A stretch of DNA of 64,000 nt, taken from Amycolatopsis sp. EV170708-02-1 (GTDB lineage: Bacteria; Actinomycetota; Actinomycetes; Mycobacteriales; Pseudonocardiaceae). The translations under genes and the position numbers were made by a program. This document shows, one piece after another, positions 1 to 8,200 of the stretch; the stretch's first letter is position 1; each line of letters opens with the position of its first letter. The stretch covers positions 3,782,001 through 3,846,000 of the forward strand of contig NZ_CP092497.1 of NCBI RefSeq assembly GCF_022479115.1, given 5' to 3'. Under the pieces are notes generated by a model that ran no database searches, was not told the origin of the DNA, and saw only the letters and a list, made by a program, of their open reading frames with translations.

Positions 1-446
1 GCGCCCGCCATCTGCGCCAGCAGGTAGAAGAACGAGACGGCCAGGGTGGACGTCGCCGCCGCGGCCCGCACCGGGCGCTGCCTCATCCGGAAGGCCAGCA
101 CGTCGCCCATGGTGAACTTGCCGGTGTTGCGCAGCAGTTCCGCGACCAGCAGCAACGCGACGAGCCACGCCACCAGGAAGCCGATGGAGTAGAGGAAACC
201 GTCGTAGCCGTAGACGGCGATCGCGCCCGCGATCCCGAGGAACGAGGCGGCGGACAGGTAGTCACCCGCGATGGCGACGCCGTTCTGCGGGCCGGTGAAC
301 GCGCGGCCTGCGGCGTAGTAGTCCGACGCGGTCTTCGTGTTGCGGCTGGCCCGGAACACGACGAACAGCGTGACCACCACGAACAGGCCGAAGATGGTGA
401 TGTTGAGTACGGGGCTGCTGCCCTCGACTCCGGCGGCGAGGGTCAT
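1..446 (-). CDS. actP: Cation/acetate symporter, SSS family (cut by window edge)
   Basis: This is the N-terminal 148 residues of a sodium:solute symporter; the rest lies beyond base 1. The first membrane helix follows a short outside segment. The TM1-TM2 region holds the DYLSAASFLGIAG signature of the ActP acetate/glycolate permease branch, followed by further hydrophobic segments. The ATG at 446 overlaps the stop of the upstream DUF485 gene in an ATGA, the usual yjcH-actP arrangement, which fixes the start and shows translational coupling. Role by family: Na+- or H+-driven uptake of acetate or a similar small monocarboxylate. The exact substrate cannot be read from the sequence. Confidence 0.9.
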   Translation of the reverse strand, partial: MTLAAGVEGSSPVLNITIFGLFVVVTLFVVFRASRNTKTASDYYAAGRAFTGPQNGVAIAGDYLSAASFLGIAGAIAVYGYDGFLYSIGFLVAWLVALLLVAELLRNTGKFTMGDVLAFRMRQRPVRAAAATSTLAVSFFYLLAQMAG

Positions 447-784
447 TTGGTCTCACTCTCGATGTCCGTGCGGATCTTCTCCGCGATGGGGTCGAGTTTC
501 TTGTTCGCGTAGCGGACGTAGAGCCCCGTGATCACGAAGGTCGAAACGAACTGCAGCAGACCGAAGACCAGGCCGACGGTGATGTTGCCGACCAGCTTCG
601 TGCTCATGAAGCCGTGCGCGTAGTCGGCGAGCAGGACGTAGAGCAGGTACCAGAGAAGGAACAAAGCCGATACGGGGAACACGAACCGGCGCAACCGAGC
701 CCGCAGTTCCTTGAACTCCGCGCTGTCATGGGCTTTGTCCCAGTCCGTTTCCGGCGGACTGGGAGCGTTCGTTTCGGTACTCAT
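443..784 (-). CDS. DUF485 inner-membrane protein (YjcH-like)
   Basis: A 113-residue protein with a polar N-terminus, two hydrophobic segments (roughly residues 34-55 and 66-90) and a charged C-terminal tail. This is the DUF485 pattern of E. coli YjcH, which is nearly always encoded just upstream of actP. The stop overlaps the actP start (ATGA). Its biochemical role is not established; it is presumed to accompany the permease. The length is normal for the family and the ATG at 784 follows a purine-rich stretch. It belongs to the same minus-strand operon as the two-component genes, 67 bases after the preceding symporter. Confidence 0.9.
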   Translation of the reverse strand: MSTETNAPSPPETDWDKAHDSAEFKELRARLRRFVFPVSALFLLWYLLYVLLADYAHGFMSTKLVGNITVGLVFGLLQFVSTFVITGLYVRYANKKLDPIAEKIRTDIESETK

Positions 785-851
785 CGTGCTCTCCTCGCAC
801 CGCGAATGTGTTCCGCGACACGTTAAGGAGAGGTCAAGGAGACCGGAACCT

Positions 852-2585
852 TCAGCGGTTCAAACGTCTGCCGAGACGACGAACGGTCGACGAACGGTGG
901 TCGGACCACGACGAAGGGGTCTCGGCTGTGCGATCGTCCAAGTGCAGCCGCAGCATGGCGGCCGTGGACCAGGCGGGAGGCCTGCCCCGCAAGGAAACCA
1001 CGATCATTACTCCGAATGCCAGCGGAACCGACCACGGCGCGGGCTGCGACACCAGGATCGCGGGCAGACCGCTCAGGCTGGGAACGAACAGGGCCACGAG
1101 GATCGAGCCCGAAGACGCGACGAGCCCGGCGAGGACACCGCTGATCGCGCCCGCGGCGGTGAGCCGGTTCCACCAGATGCCGAGCACCAGCAATGGGCAG
1201 AACGTCGACGCGGCCACGGTGAAACCCCAGGTGACGAGGACGCCCGCGTCCAATCTGGCCGACGGCAACGCGAGCAGGACCATCACCGCCGCCGCGCCGA
1301 GCACCGACCATCGGAGCCGCCGCAGGCCGCCGGGCGCGAGGTCGTGCGCGACCGCGCCGGAGATCACCAGCAGCAGCCCGAGCGACGTCGCCAGGAACGC
1401 GGCGAACGCGCCGGCCGTCAGCAGCCCGGTGAACAGCGATCCCGCCCAGCCGTCGTCGATCTGCGCCGGCAGCGCGACGACGACCGTGTCCGTCGCACCG
1501 GAGACGTACAGCTCGGGCACCAGCACCCGGCCGAAGACGCCGTAAACCCCGGGGAACAGGTAGAAAACGCCGAGCAGGGCGACGGTGATCGCCGCGGTCC
1601 GGCGGGCGGCGCGCCCGTCCGGGCTGGTGTGGAAGCGCATCAGGACATGCGGCAGGCCCATCGTGCCGAGCATGGTGGCGATCAGGATCGCCCACGTGCC
1701 GAGCAGCGGATAACCCTGGTCGCCGAGGTCGAGCAGCGGCCGCTGCCAGTCCGGCCCGCCCAGCGGGGCACCGCCCCGGACGGCGGGAACCGGGGTCCCC
1801 GCGGCGAAGTGCAGGGTCTCCCCGCTCCTGGCCACCAGCTCACCCGGCGGCAGGACCTGCTTTTCCGGGGTGAGCAAGGTGGTCGGCTCGCGCAGGGTCA
1901 GCGTCACGTCGATCTCGAAGGACAGCTGGGTGTCGCGGGCGAAGTGGGTGAATTCGACCGGATGCACCGAAGCCGATCGCTGCTCCGGGGAAACCTGGGA
2001 GACCAGCCAGATCGCGGGGACGATGAACAGCAGCAGCTTCAGCACGAACTGGAAGGCCTGGACGTAGGTCGCCGCGCGCATCCCGCCGAGCGCCAGTGTC
2101 GCGCTGACGGCGGTGCCCGCGATGACGACGCCGACCCAGTACGGCGTGCCGCCGACGGCGGTCAGCACGAGCCCCGCGGTGCGGAATTGCGGGACCAGGT
2201 AAAGGGTTCCGATCACGAGGACGACGACGGCGGCGAGACGGCGCAGGGCAGGGGAGGCGAGCCGCGCTTCGGCGAAGTCCGGGACGGTGAGCGCGCCGGA
2301 GCGCCGCATCGGCGCCGCGACGAGCACCAGCATCGCGATGTACCCGGCGGTGAACCCGACCGGATACCAGAGCGCGCCGATACCGTCCTTCACCACCAGC
2401 CCCGCGACGCCGAGGAACGACGCCGCGGACAGATACTCGCCGGAGACCGCGGCGGAGTTGACCAGCGGCGAGATCCGGCGCGACGCGACGAGGAAATCCG
2501 ACGTCGTGCGCATGGCCGCGACGCCGCGCAACCCGATCAGCAGGGTGACCAGCACGACGGGGGCGACCGAGAGTGCCGCGACCAC
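852..2585 (-). CDS. Second SSS-family symporter (acetate-permease-like)
   Basis: A 577-residue multi-spanning permease with SGEYLSAASFLGVAG near residue 50, the same core motif as the partial actP to its left. Between membrane segments, about residues 210-300, lies a long hydrophilic insert, as in actinobacterial ActP relatives. The GTG at 2585 shares one base with the preceding gene's stop (TAGTG), so I prefer it to an earlier in-frame GTG that would overlap that gene more. Family role: Na+-coupled uptake of a small organic acid. The two symporters are similar but not identical, and the operon may handle two substrates. Confidence 0.85.
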   Translation of the reverse strand: MVAALSVAPVVLVTLLIGLRGVAAMRTTSDFLVASRRISPLVNSAAVSGEYLSAASFLGVAGLVVKDGIGALWYPVGFTAGYIAMLVLVAAPMRRSGALTVPDFAEARLASPALRRLAAVVVLVIGTLYLVPQFRTAGLVLTAVGGTPYWVGVVIAGTAVSATLALGGMRAATYVQAFQFVLKLLLFIVPAIWLVSQVSPEQRSASVHPVEFTHFARDTQLSFEIDVTLTLREPTTLLTPEKQVLPPGELVARSGETLHFAAGTPVPAVRGGAPLGGPDWQRPLLDLGDQGYPLLGTWAILIATMLGTMGLPHVLMRFHTSPDGRAARRTAAITVALLGVFYLFPGVYGVFGRVLVPELYVSGATDTVVVALPAQIDDGWAGSLFTGLLTAGAFAAFLATSLGLLLVISGAVAHDLAPGGLRRLRWSVLGAAAVMVLLALPSARLDAGVLVTWGFTVAASTFCPLLVLGIWWNRLTAAGAISGVLAGLVASSGSILVALFVPSLSGLPAILVSQPAPWSVPLAFGVMIVVSLRGRPPAWSTAAMLRLHLDDRTAETPSSWSDHRSSTVRRLGRRLNR

Positions 2586-2932
2586 TAGTCGTCCTCGATC
2601 TTTTCCGCCCGGCGCAGCTGCCACCACGACAGCAGCGCCATCGCCGGATACGGGAGGATCGCGATCATCAGCCAGGACAACGGGATCCCCGCCAACCGCA
2701 CCGAATCCAGCCCGGGGAACAGCCCGAACACGAGCGGCAGCCCGAAGACCAGCCCGAACATCCCGGCCAGCGCGGGGAGCCCGCGACGGCGCTGGGCCCG
2801 GTACAGCCGGTCCGCGCGTTCGGCGTCGCTCGCCGCCAGCCGGGGGACCCGCCAGCGTCCGCGTGCTCGGCGCCGCGACCGCGCGAGCCTGGTCTGCGGG
2901 CTGGTGACGGCGACCCGTTTGACGCGGCTCAC
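2585..2932 (-). CDS. Small membrane protein of the symporter operon
   Basis: A 115-residue protein with a very basic N-terminal 45 residues, then two hydrophobic segments (about 55-75 and 83-103) and the tail WWQLRRAEKIEDD. It is not a clear DUF485 member, but its size, topology and place directly before a symporter resemble the YjcH-ActP pairing. It starts inside the response-regulator stop (ATGA at 2929-2932) and its own stop overlaps the next start. Inference: an accessory subunit of the downstream transporter. No assigned function is recognised. Confidence 0.65.
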   Translation of the reverse strand: MSRVKRVAVTSPQTRLARSRRRARGRWRVPRLAASDAERADRLYRAQRRRGLPALAGMFGLVFGLPLVFGLFPGLDSVRLAGIPLSWLMIAILPYPAMALLSWWQLRRAEKIEDD

Positions 2933-3699
2933 GGCCGGCTTCCCCGGCCCAGTTCGCCGCGTTGCGCGGCGGCGAGCAGCCGGTCCCGCAGGTCGCGCGC
3001 GTGGCGGCGGCTCACCGGTACGTCACCCGCCTCCGTATGCGCCAGCAGCCCGCCGGTGGTGTCGCTGCGCAGTTCGAGCACCGCGTCCACGGCCAGCAGG
3101 AAACCGCGGTGCACGCGGGTGAATCCCGTGCCCTCCCAATACTCTTCGAGCCGGGAGATGGGCATCCGCGTGACATGCACGCCGGACTTCGTGTGCAGCC
3201 GGACGTAGTCGCCGTGCGCCTCGACGAACTGGACGTCGTCGCGCCGGACGTACCGGGTGCGCCCGCCGGATTCCACCGGCAGCGCGGACATCGCGTCCGG
3301 CGCGGGTTTCGGCTCGTCGGCCTGGTTTCCCGCCATCCGGACCACTTTGGACAGTGCGGCGGACAGCCGTTCCGCGCGGACCGGTTTCAGCAGGTAGTCG
3401 ACCGCGCCGATACCGTACGCGGCCACGGCGTGCCCGTCGTGCGCGGTGACGAACACGATCACCGGTGGTTCGTTGAGCCGCGCCAGCAGGGAGGCGAGTT
3501 CGAGCCCGTCGAGACCGGGCATGGAGATGTCGAGGAACACCGCGTCGAAATGACTGCCCTGCAGCAATTTGAGCGCGTCGACGGCGTCACCGGCGGCGAC
3601 CACCTCGGCGACTTCGGGAGCCTCGCGCAGCAGGCTGCACAGCTCGTCGAGGGCGGGCGGGACGTCGTCGACCGCCAGCACCCGCAGCCCGTTCGTCAC
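2929..3699 (-). CDS. LytTR-family response regulator
   Basis: A 256-residue protein. The receiver domain spans about residues 1-120, with the acidic pair D11-D12, the phospho-acceptor D57 (FLDISMPG), T85 and K105 (LLKP). The LytTR DNA-binding domain spans about residues 145-250. It is encoded directly after its histidine kinase with ATGA coupling at 3696-3699, and ATGA leads into the next gene. Family knowledge: LytTR systems of the YpdAB and BtsSR kind sense extracellular pyruvate-type metabolites and switch on a nearby transporter. Inference: this one controls the symporters of the same operon. Confidence 0.93.
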   Translation of the reverse strand: MTNGLRVLAVDDVPPALDELCSLLREAPEVAEVVAAGDAVDALKLLQGSHFDAVFLDISMPGLDGLELASLLARLNEPPVIVFVTAHDGHAVAAYGIGAVDYLLKPVRAERLSAALSKVVRMAGNQADEPKPAPDAMSALPVESGGRTRYVRRDDVQFVEAHGDYVRLHTKSGVHVTRMPISRLEEYWEGTGFTRVHRGFLLAVDAVLELRSDTTGGLLAHTEAGDVPVSRRHARDLRDRLLAAAQRGELGRGSRP

Positions 3700-4742
3700 G
3701 GCAGCACCCCCGGCTGGAATCGGGGCACCCGCACCACGACCCTGGTGCCCGCCCCGGTCTCGGTCTCGACCGTCAGGCCGTACCAGGGCCCGTAGACGCT
3801 GCGCAGCCTCCGGTCCACATTGGCCAGTCCGACGCCGCCGTCGTCGCCACGCCCGGCCAGGATCGCCGCCGCGCGCGCGGGGTCCATGCCGACACCGTCG
3901 TCCTCGACGCTGATCACGCAGTCGTTCCCTTCCGCCATTCCCTGAACCTGGATGAACCCCGCCTCGGAGCGTGGCTCGATCCCGTGCCGGATCGCGTTCT
4001 CCACCAACGGTTCCAGCACGAGGTACGGCACCGCGACGGCCAGCACCTCCGGCGCGACGCGCACCTGCACCCGCAGCCTCTCGCCGAGCACGGCGCGCTG
4101 CAACGCCAGGTACGTCTCGATGGCGCGGAACTCCTCGGCGACCATCGTGTACTCGCCGTGCCTGGCGAGGCTGTAGCGCGTGTACTCGGCGAAGTCGAGC
4201 ATCAGATCGCGGGCGCGGTCCGGATCGGAGCGGACCAGCGAGGAGATCACGGTGAGCGCGTTGTAGACGAAATGCGGCGAGATCTCGGCCCGCAGCGCGC
4301 GTAGTTCGGCCTCGGCGGCCTGCTCGGCGGAGGCCTCCAGCCTGCCGCGTTCGAGCGCGTGGACGACGAGTTCGACGGCCTGGCGGGCGACGGTGCTGGT
4401 GGTTTCGGTGACCAGGAGGACCCCGGCCAGCTCGTCGTGGACGTGCAGGGGCAGCGCGAGCAACCCTGGCTCGGACACCGGCGTCTCGGAGTGGAGGACC
4501 TCGTCGAGCGCCGCGATCACGACGTCGTCGGCCGCCGGTCGGCCCGACCAGATCAGCGAGCCGGAAAGGTCGGTCAGCCCGAGGCCGGGGAGGTCGAACA
4601 GGCGGCGGAGGCCGTGCGCCGCGTGGCGGGCGCGGGGTCCGGCGAGGCCGTCCATGAGATCGTCGGCGACGCGCTGGGCGGCGGCGAGCACCGGCACCGG
4701 ATCCGCGCTCGCGGCCGGACGCCAGGGCAGACGGGTGGTCAT
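3696..4742 (-). CDS. LytS-type sensor histidine kinase
   Basis: A 348-residue kinase and the first gene of the operon. Residues 1-130 have no obvious membrane spans and resemble a degenerate GAF-like sensory region. The His-kinase domain starts with SPHFVYNAL (phospho-acceptor H157). The ATPase domain follows, with PLVENAIRHG near residue 250 and glycine-rich VEDDGVGM and GVGLANV boxes. Lack of membrane helices suggests a cytoplasmic kinase, unlike the membrane-bound YpdA or BtsS. It shares ATGA with the response-regulator start. The gene divergent to it starts within 80 bases, so the promoters lie in 4743-4813. Confidence 0.92.
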   Translation of the reverse strand: MTTRLPWRPAASADPVPVLAAAQRVADDLMDGLAGPRARHAAHGLRRLFDLPGLGLTDLSGSLIWSGRPAADDVVIAALDEVLHSETPVSEPGLLALPLHVHDELAGVLLVTETTSTVARQAVELVVHALERGRLEASAEQAAEAELRALRAEISPHFVYNALTVISSLVRSDPDRARDLMLDFAEYTRYSLARHGEYTMVAEEFRAIETYLALQRAVLGERLRVQVRVAPEVLAVAVPYLVLEPLVENAIRHGIEPRSEAGFIQVQGMAEGNDCVISVEDDGVGMDPARAAAILAGRGDDGGVGLANVDRRLRSVYGPWYGLTVETETGAGTRVVVRVPRFQPGVLP

Positions 4743-4813
4743 CCGGCCTCCTCCACGACGTCGGGGCCTAGATCCTAACGTCGGTGCGTGGTTTCGCCGG
4801 TTACGCTCCGGTC

Positions 4814-5293
4814 ATGGTCCCCGGTGATGCGGTGAGGATGCGCTTGGACGTCGTGATGCGGCGGTTCGCGATGGCCGGTTTCGTGGTGTTCGGCGTCGGG
4901 GGCGTGGTCGCCGTCGTGGTGTCGCTGTCCACGCCGGGCTGGTCCGGAGAGGTGTTCGGGCTGCTCAGCGTGGCCTTCGCGGGGCTGATTCTGCTCGCGC
5001 TGCGGAAGTCGGCCGGCACGCTGACGATCTCGGCCGAGGGGTTCTCGGTCGCCGGGGTTTTCGACGTCCGGTGGACCGAGGTGACGCGGCTGCGGGTGTA
5101 CCGCGAGAAGCGGCGGGTCGGGCGGTGGATGCAGTGGTGGCACTACCGGCTCGACTGGACCGGCTCGGGGCCCGAAGTGCTGCTTGAGGACGGCGAGTAC
5201 TCGTACGCGCTGGGGCACCTGGGCGGTGGCGCCCGGCTGTACGGAGCGTTGGAGACGCTGGTTCCGGGCACGACGCGCCTGGAGCTGGCGTGA
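4814..5293 (+). CDS. Two-helix membrane protein, hypothetical
   Basis: About 159 residues: two adjacent hydrophobic segments near the N-terminus (about residues 16-42 and 50-68), then a soluble domain with ISAEGFSVAGVFDVRWTEV followed by alternating basic and hydrophobic strands. This resembles the short membrane-anchored PH-like proteins common in actinomycetes. I chose the ATG at 4814; an in-frame GTG at 4784 and ATGs at 4838 and 4856 are alternatives and no clear ribosome site decides. It is divergent from the LytS operon and convergent with the sugar-transport operon. Function unknown. Confidence 0.6.
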   Translation: MVPGDAVRMRLDVVMRRFAMAGFVVFGVGGVVAVVVSLSTPGWSGEVFGLLSVAFAGLILLALRKSAGTLTISAEGFSVAGVFDVRWTEVTRLRVYREKRRVGRWMQWWHYRLDWTGSGPEVLLEDGEYSYALGHLGGGARLYGALETLVPGTTRLELA

Positions 5294-5307
5294 GCAGTCG
5301 GTCCGGT

Positions 5308-5353
5308 CTCGTGAGTGGTGAGGACGGTTAGAACCGTCCTCACCACTCACGAG
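5308..5353. repeat. Dispersed palindrome copy A / bidirectional terminator
   Basis: Perfect 22-bp arms (5308-5329 and 5332-5353) flank a two-base centre AG. It sits in the 65-bp gap between two converging genes. Two sister copies with the same outer and inner arm sequence occur at 15896 and 57726. This copy has TG where the others have CA in the left arm, with the matching change in the right arm. Position suggests a two-way transcription terminator. Confidence 0.85.
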
Positions 5354-5358
5354 GTGAG

Positions 5359-6348
5359 TCAGCAGCTCTGCTTGTAGAAGTACTGGGCGTTCGCGTCCAT
5401 GTTCGCCTTGGTGATCGAGTGCAGCGAAGCGGTCAGGTTCCGCGTCACCGGCTTGCCCTCCAGCGCCGCGATGGCCTGCTGGACACCCTGCTGCCCGATG
5501 GCGGCCGGGTCCTGCGCGATGAGGCCCTGGTACTCGCCCTTCTTCAGGCCCTCGATCTCCGACGGCGAGGCGTCGAAGCCGATCAGGTTGACCGCGCCGA
5601 TCTTGCCTGCGTTCCGCAGGCCGGTCGCGGCGCCCTCACCGGTGTTGAGGTTGGTCGCGAAGATGCCGATCAGGTCCGGGGTGGACGCCAGCGCGGCGGT
5701 CACCTTGGACGCGGCCTGGTCGGGCTCGTTCTGGGTGAACTGCACACCCGCCGACTTCAGGTTCGGGTAGTTCTTCAGCTCGTCCTCGAAACCCTTCGCG
5801 CGGGTGTTCGTGGTCGACGTGCCGGCGATGGTGTCGAGCACCAGCACCGAGCCGGTCTTGCCCGCGGCCAGCTCCGCCATCGTCTTCGCGGCGAGCTTGC
5901 CGCCCTCGGCGTTGTCCGAGGAGATCGACGATTCGGCCACGCTGGTGTCCTTCAGCGCGGTGTCGACCTCGATGATCTTCGAGCCGCGGTTCTTGACCTG
6001 CTGGATCGGCGCGAGCATCGCCTGGGCGTCGGTCGGCGCGATGAGCAGCGCGGCGGGCGGGTTGGAGCCCAGCGCGTTGACGAGCTGGGTCTGCATGGCC
6101 GCGTCGAACTTCTGCGGCGCCTGCGTGGTGAGCTCGTAGCCCGCCTTCTTGGCCTCTTCCTGGGCACCGCACTGCATCGAGATGTAGAACGGCTCGGCCT
6201 GCACGCCCGGGATGAGCGACAGCTTCTTGTTGTTCGTCTTGGCGCCGGAGTCGCCCGACGGCGCCTGGCCGACGGTGCCGCCGCCGCACGCGGTCAGCAG
6301 GAGGGCCGCGGAAACGGCGGCACCGGCGGCGAGCAGGGTCTTCTTCAT
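5359..6348 (-). CDS. Sugar ABC transporter substrate-binding lipoprotein (FrcB/RbsB-like)
   Basis: A 329-residue periplasmic-binding protein of the ribose/fructose (type I) class. It begins with a basic N-terminus, a hydrophobic stretch and the lipobox LLTAC at about residue 20, so it is predicted to be lipid-anchored outside the membrane. The mature part has the two-lobed pattern with IGIFATNLNTGEGA and VNLIGFDASPSEIEGLK. The ATG at 6348 starts a good signal peptide; upstream sequence in this frame belongs to the permease region. Last gene of the lacI-manA-frcA-frcC operon, 29 bases after the permease stop. The substrate is inferred to be mannose or a mannoside because of manA and GH92 nearby. 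Confidence 0.9.
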   Translation of the reverse strand: MKKTLLAAGAAVSAALLLTACGGGTVGQAPSGDSGAKTNNKKLSLIPGVQAEPFYISMQCGAQEEAKKAGYELTTQAPQKFDAAMQTQLVNALGSNPPAALLIAPTDAQAMLAPIQQVKNRGSKIIEVDTALKDTSVAESSISSDNAEGGKLAAKTMAELAAGKTGSVLVLDTIAGTSTTNTRAKGFEDELKNYPNLKSAGVQFTQNEPDQAASKVTAALASTPDLIGIFATNLNTGEGAATGLRNAGKIGAVNLIGFDASPSEIEGLKKGEYQGLIAQDPAAIGQQGVQQAIAALEGKPVTRNLTASLHSITKANMDANAQYFYKQSC

Positions 6349-6377
6349 GGGGAATGCACCTCTTTGTGCGTAGGGAA

Positions 6378-7439
6378 TCAGCGAGAGTTGCGGCGACGAC
6401 GGCGCCGCTGGTCGAACCAGACCGCGGCGATCAGCACCGCGCCGACCGCGATCATCTGCCAGAAGTCCTGGACTTGCGTGATGTTGAAGCCCTTCTTCAG
6501 CACGGCCGGGATGAACACGCCGATCACCGTGCCCAGCACCGAACCGACGCCGCCGAAGAGACTCGTCCCGCCCATCACCGTGGCGGCGATGGCGTTGAGG
6601 TTGTCGGTGGTGTGCGCCGAAATCGTCGTCGACGCGTAGTACGCCAGCGAGAGGAAACCGGCGACACCGGCGAGGAAACCGGTGAGCGTGTACACCTTCA
6701 GCAGATGCGCGGTCACCCCGATGCCCGCCCGGCGCGCGCCCTCGGCGTTGGAGCCGACGGCGTAGGTGTAGCGGCCGAATTTGGTGGTGTGCAACAGCCA
6801 GGCGCCGATCAGCGTGATCACCACGGCCACCAGCACCAGATTCGGCACGCCGCCGAACGACGTCCCGTAACCGAGCGTCTTGTTGAGCTCGGTCGGCACG
6901 CTGCGCACGTCGGACCCGTTGTTCAGCAGGTACGCGGCGCCGAGCGCGGCACCCATCGTGCCGAGCGTGACGATCAGCGGCGGGATGTTCGCCACCGCGA
7001 TCAGGAAACCGTTGATCAGGCCCCAGATCGTGCCCGCGACGACCGCCGCCACGAGCCCGGCGGTGATGACGCCCCAACCCGCTTTGGTGGCGTCGCCGTC
7101 CGGGCTCAGCGCCTCCATCGTCTTGCCCGCCACCATGCCCGCGAAGATCAGCACCGAACCGACCGAAAGGTCGATCCCGGAGGTGATGATCACGAACGTC
7201 ATGCCGACCGAGAGCACCAGCAGCACCGAGGTCTCGATGAGCAGGGTCTGGAAGGTGAACAGGGTCGCGAACTCGGCGGGCGCGATCGCGGTGAACACGA
7301 TGATCAGCGCCAGCAGCACCAGCGCGATCCAGAACGTGTTCGCCCCGATCATCCGCTGCCCGATCGAGCGTTTGCCGAAGCCACCGTCCACTGTGGTCTG
7401 GATCTCGGGGCCGTTCTTCGTCGGTGTGGACACGGTCAC
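6378..7439 (-). CDS. Sugar ABC transporter permease (FrcC/RbsC-like)
   Basis: A 353-residue integral membrane permease with about eight to ten hydrophobic segments and the family motif SGIDLSVGSVL near residue 85, plus the coupling region YAVGSNAEGARRAGI near residue 225. A short cytoplasmic N-terminus precedes the first helix. The GTG at 7439 overlaps the ATPase stop as GTGA, so this start is preferred over the long upstream extension inside the ATPase gene. It works as a homodimer in the FrcBCA-type importer. The C-terminus ends in an arginine-rich tail. Confidence 0.9.
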   Translation of the reverse strand: MTVSTPTKNGPEIQTTVDGGFGKRSIGQRMIGANTFWIALVLLALIIVFTAIAPAEFATLFTFQTLLIETSVLLVLSVGMTFVIITSGIDLSVGSVLIFAGMVAGKTMEALSPDGDATKAGWGVITAGLVAAVVAGTIWGLINGFLIAVANIPPLIVTLGTMGAALGAAYLLNNGSDVRSVPTELNKTLGYGTSFGGVPNLVLVAVVITLIGAWLLHTTKFGRYTYAVGSNAEGARRAGIGVTAHLLKVYTLTGFLAGVAGFLSLAYYASTTISAHTTDNLNAIAATVMGGTSLFGGVGSVLGTVIGVFIPAVLKKGFNITQVQDFWQMIAVGAVLIAAVWFDQRRRRRRNSR

Positions 7440-8200
7440 GCCGCCTCCTCTTGTACGAGGGCGCCCGTCATCGCGGCGACCAGGTCTTCCAGTTTCGTGT
7501 CCGCGCCGGTGAACCGGGCGACACGCTTGCCGAGCCGCAGCACCTCGATGCGGTCGGCCACCGACAGCACCTCGGGCATGTTGTGGCTGATCAGCACGAC
7601 GGCGATGCCCTTGTCGCGCACCTTCTTGATCACATCGAGCACCCGTTCGCGCTGCACGACACCGAGGGCGGCGGTCGGCTCGTCCATGAACACGACCTTC
7701 GACGCCCAGACCACCGACCGCGCCACGGCGACACTTTGCCGCTGCCCGCCCGAAAGCGAGCCGATCGGGACGTCGGTGCTCTGCAGGGTCACGCCGAGCC
7801 GCTGGAACTCCTCCACGGCCTGGCGTTTCATCTCCTTCTTGTCCAACATCCCGAGTTTGCCGAGGATCCCCTTGCGGTGGATCTCCCTGCCGAGGAACAG
7901 GTTCGCGGCCGGGTCGAGTTCCGGTGCGACCGCGAGGTCCTGGTACACCGTCTCGATCCCCATCCGCCTTGCCGTGGTGGGGGAATCGAGGACCACAGCG
8001 GAGCCGTCGAGCAGGATGCTGCCCGACGTCGGCTGCTCCGCGCCGGACAGGCATTTGACCAAAGTGGACTTCCCGGCGCCGTTGTCGCCGATCAGCGCGG
8101 TGACCTCACCGGCGCGGGCCTGGAAGGAAGCGCCGCGCAGCGCTTCCACCGAGCCGTAGCGTTTGACGAGGTTCTGTGCGTCGAGCAGGAGTTCGCTCAC
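7436..8200 (-). CDS. Sugar ABC transporter ATPase (single-domain, FrcA-like)
   Basis: A 254-residue ATPase with Walker A GDNGAGKST near residue 38, signature LSGGQRQSV, and Walker B VVFMDEPTAAL. It has one nucleotide-binding domain. Ribose systems (RbsA) have two, whereas the FrcBCA fructose/mannose/ribose importer of Sinorhizobium uses a single-domain FrcA of this length. The GTG at 8200 overlaps the manA stop (GTGA). It energises import by the adjacent permease and binding protein. Confidence 0.93.
   Translation of the reverse strand: MSELLLDAQNLVKRYGSVEALRGASFQARAGEVTALIGDNGAGKSTLVKCLSGAEQPTSGSILLDGSAVVLDSPTTARRMGIETVYQDLAVAPELDPAANLFLGREIHRKGILGKLGMLDKKEMKRQAVEEFQRLGVTLQSTDVPIGSLSGGQRQSVAVARSVVWASKVVFMDEPTAALGVVQRERVLDVIKKVRDKGIAVVLISHNMPEVLSVADRIEVLRLGKRVARFTGADTKLEDLVAAMTGALVQEEAA

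Noticed and set aside
711..2588. Long plus-strand reading frame opposite the second symporter
   Set aside because: It is the Arg/Glu/Gly-rich shadow of a strongly supported permease on the other strand, typical of high-GC DNA.
5308..5353. CRISPR-like array from the repeated palindromes
   Set aside because: Only three copies spread over 52 kb, no regular spacing and no cas genes.
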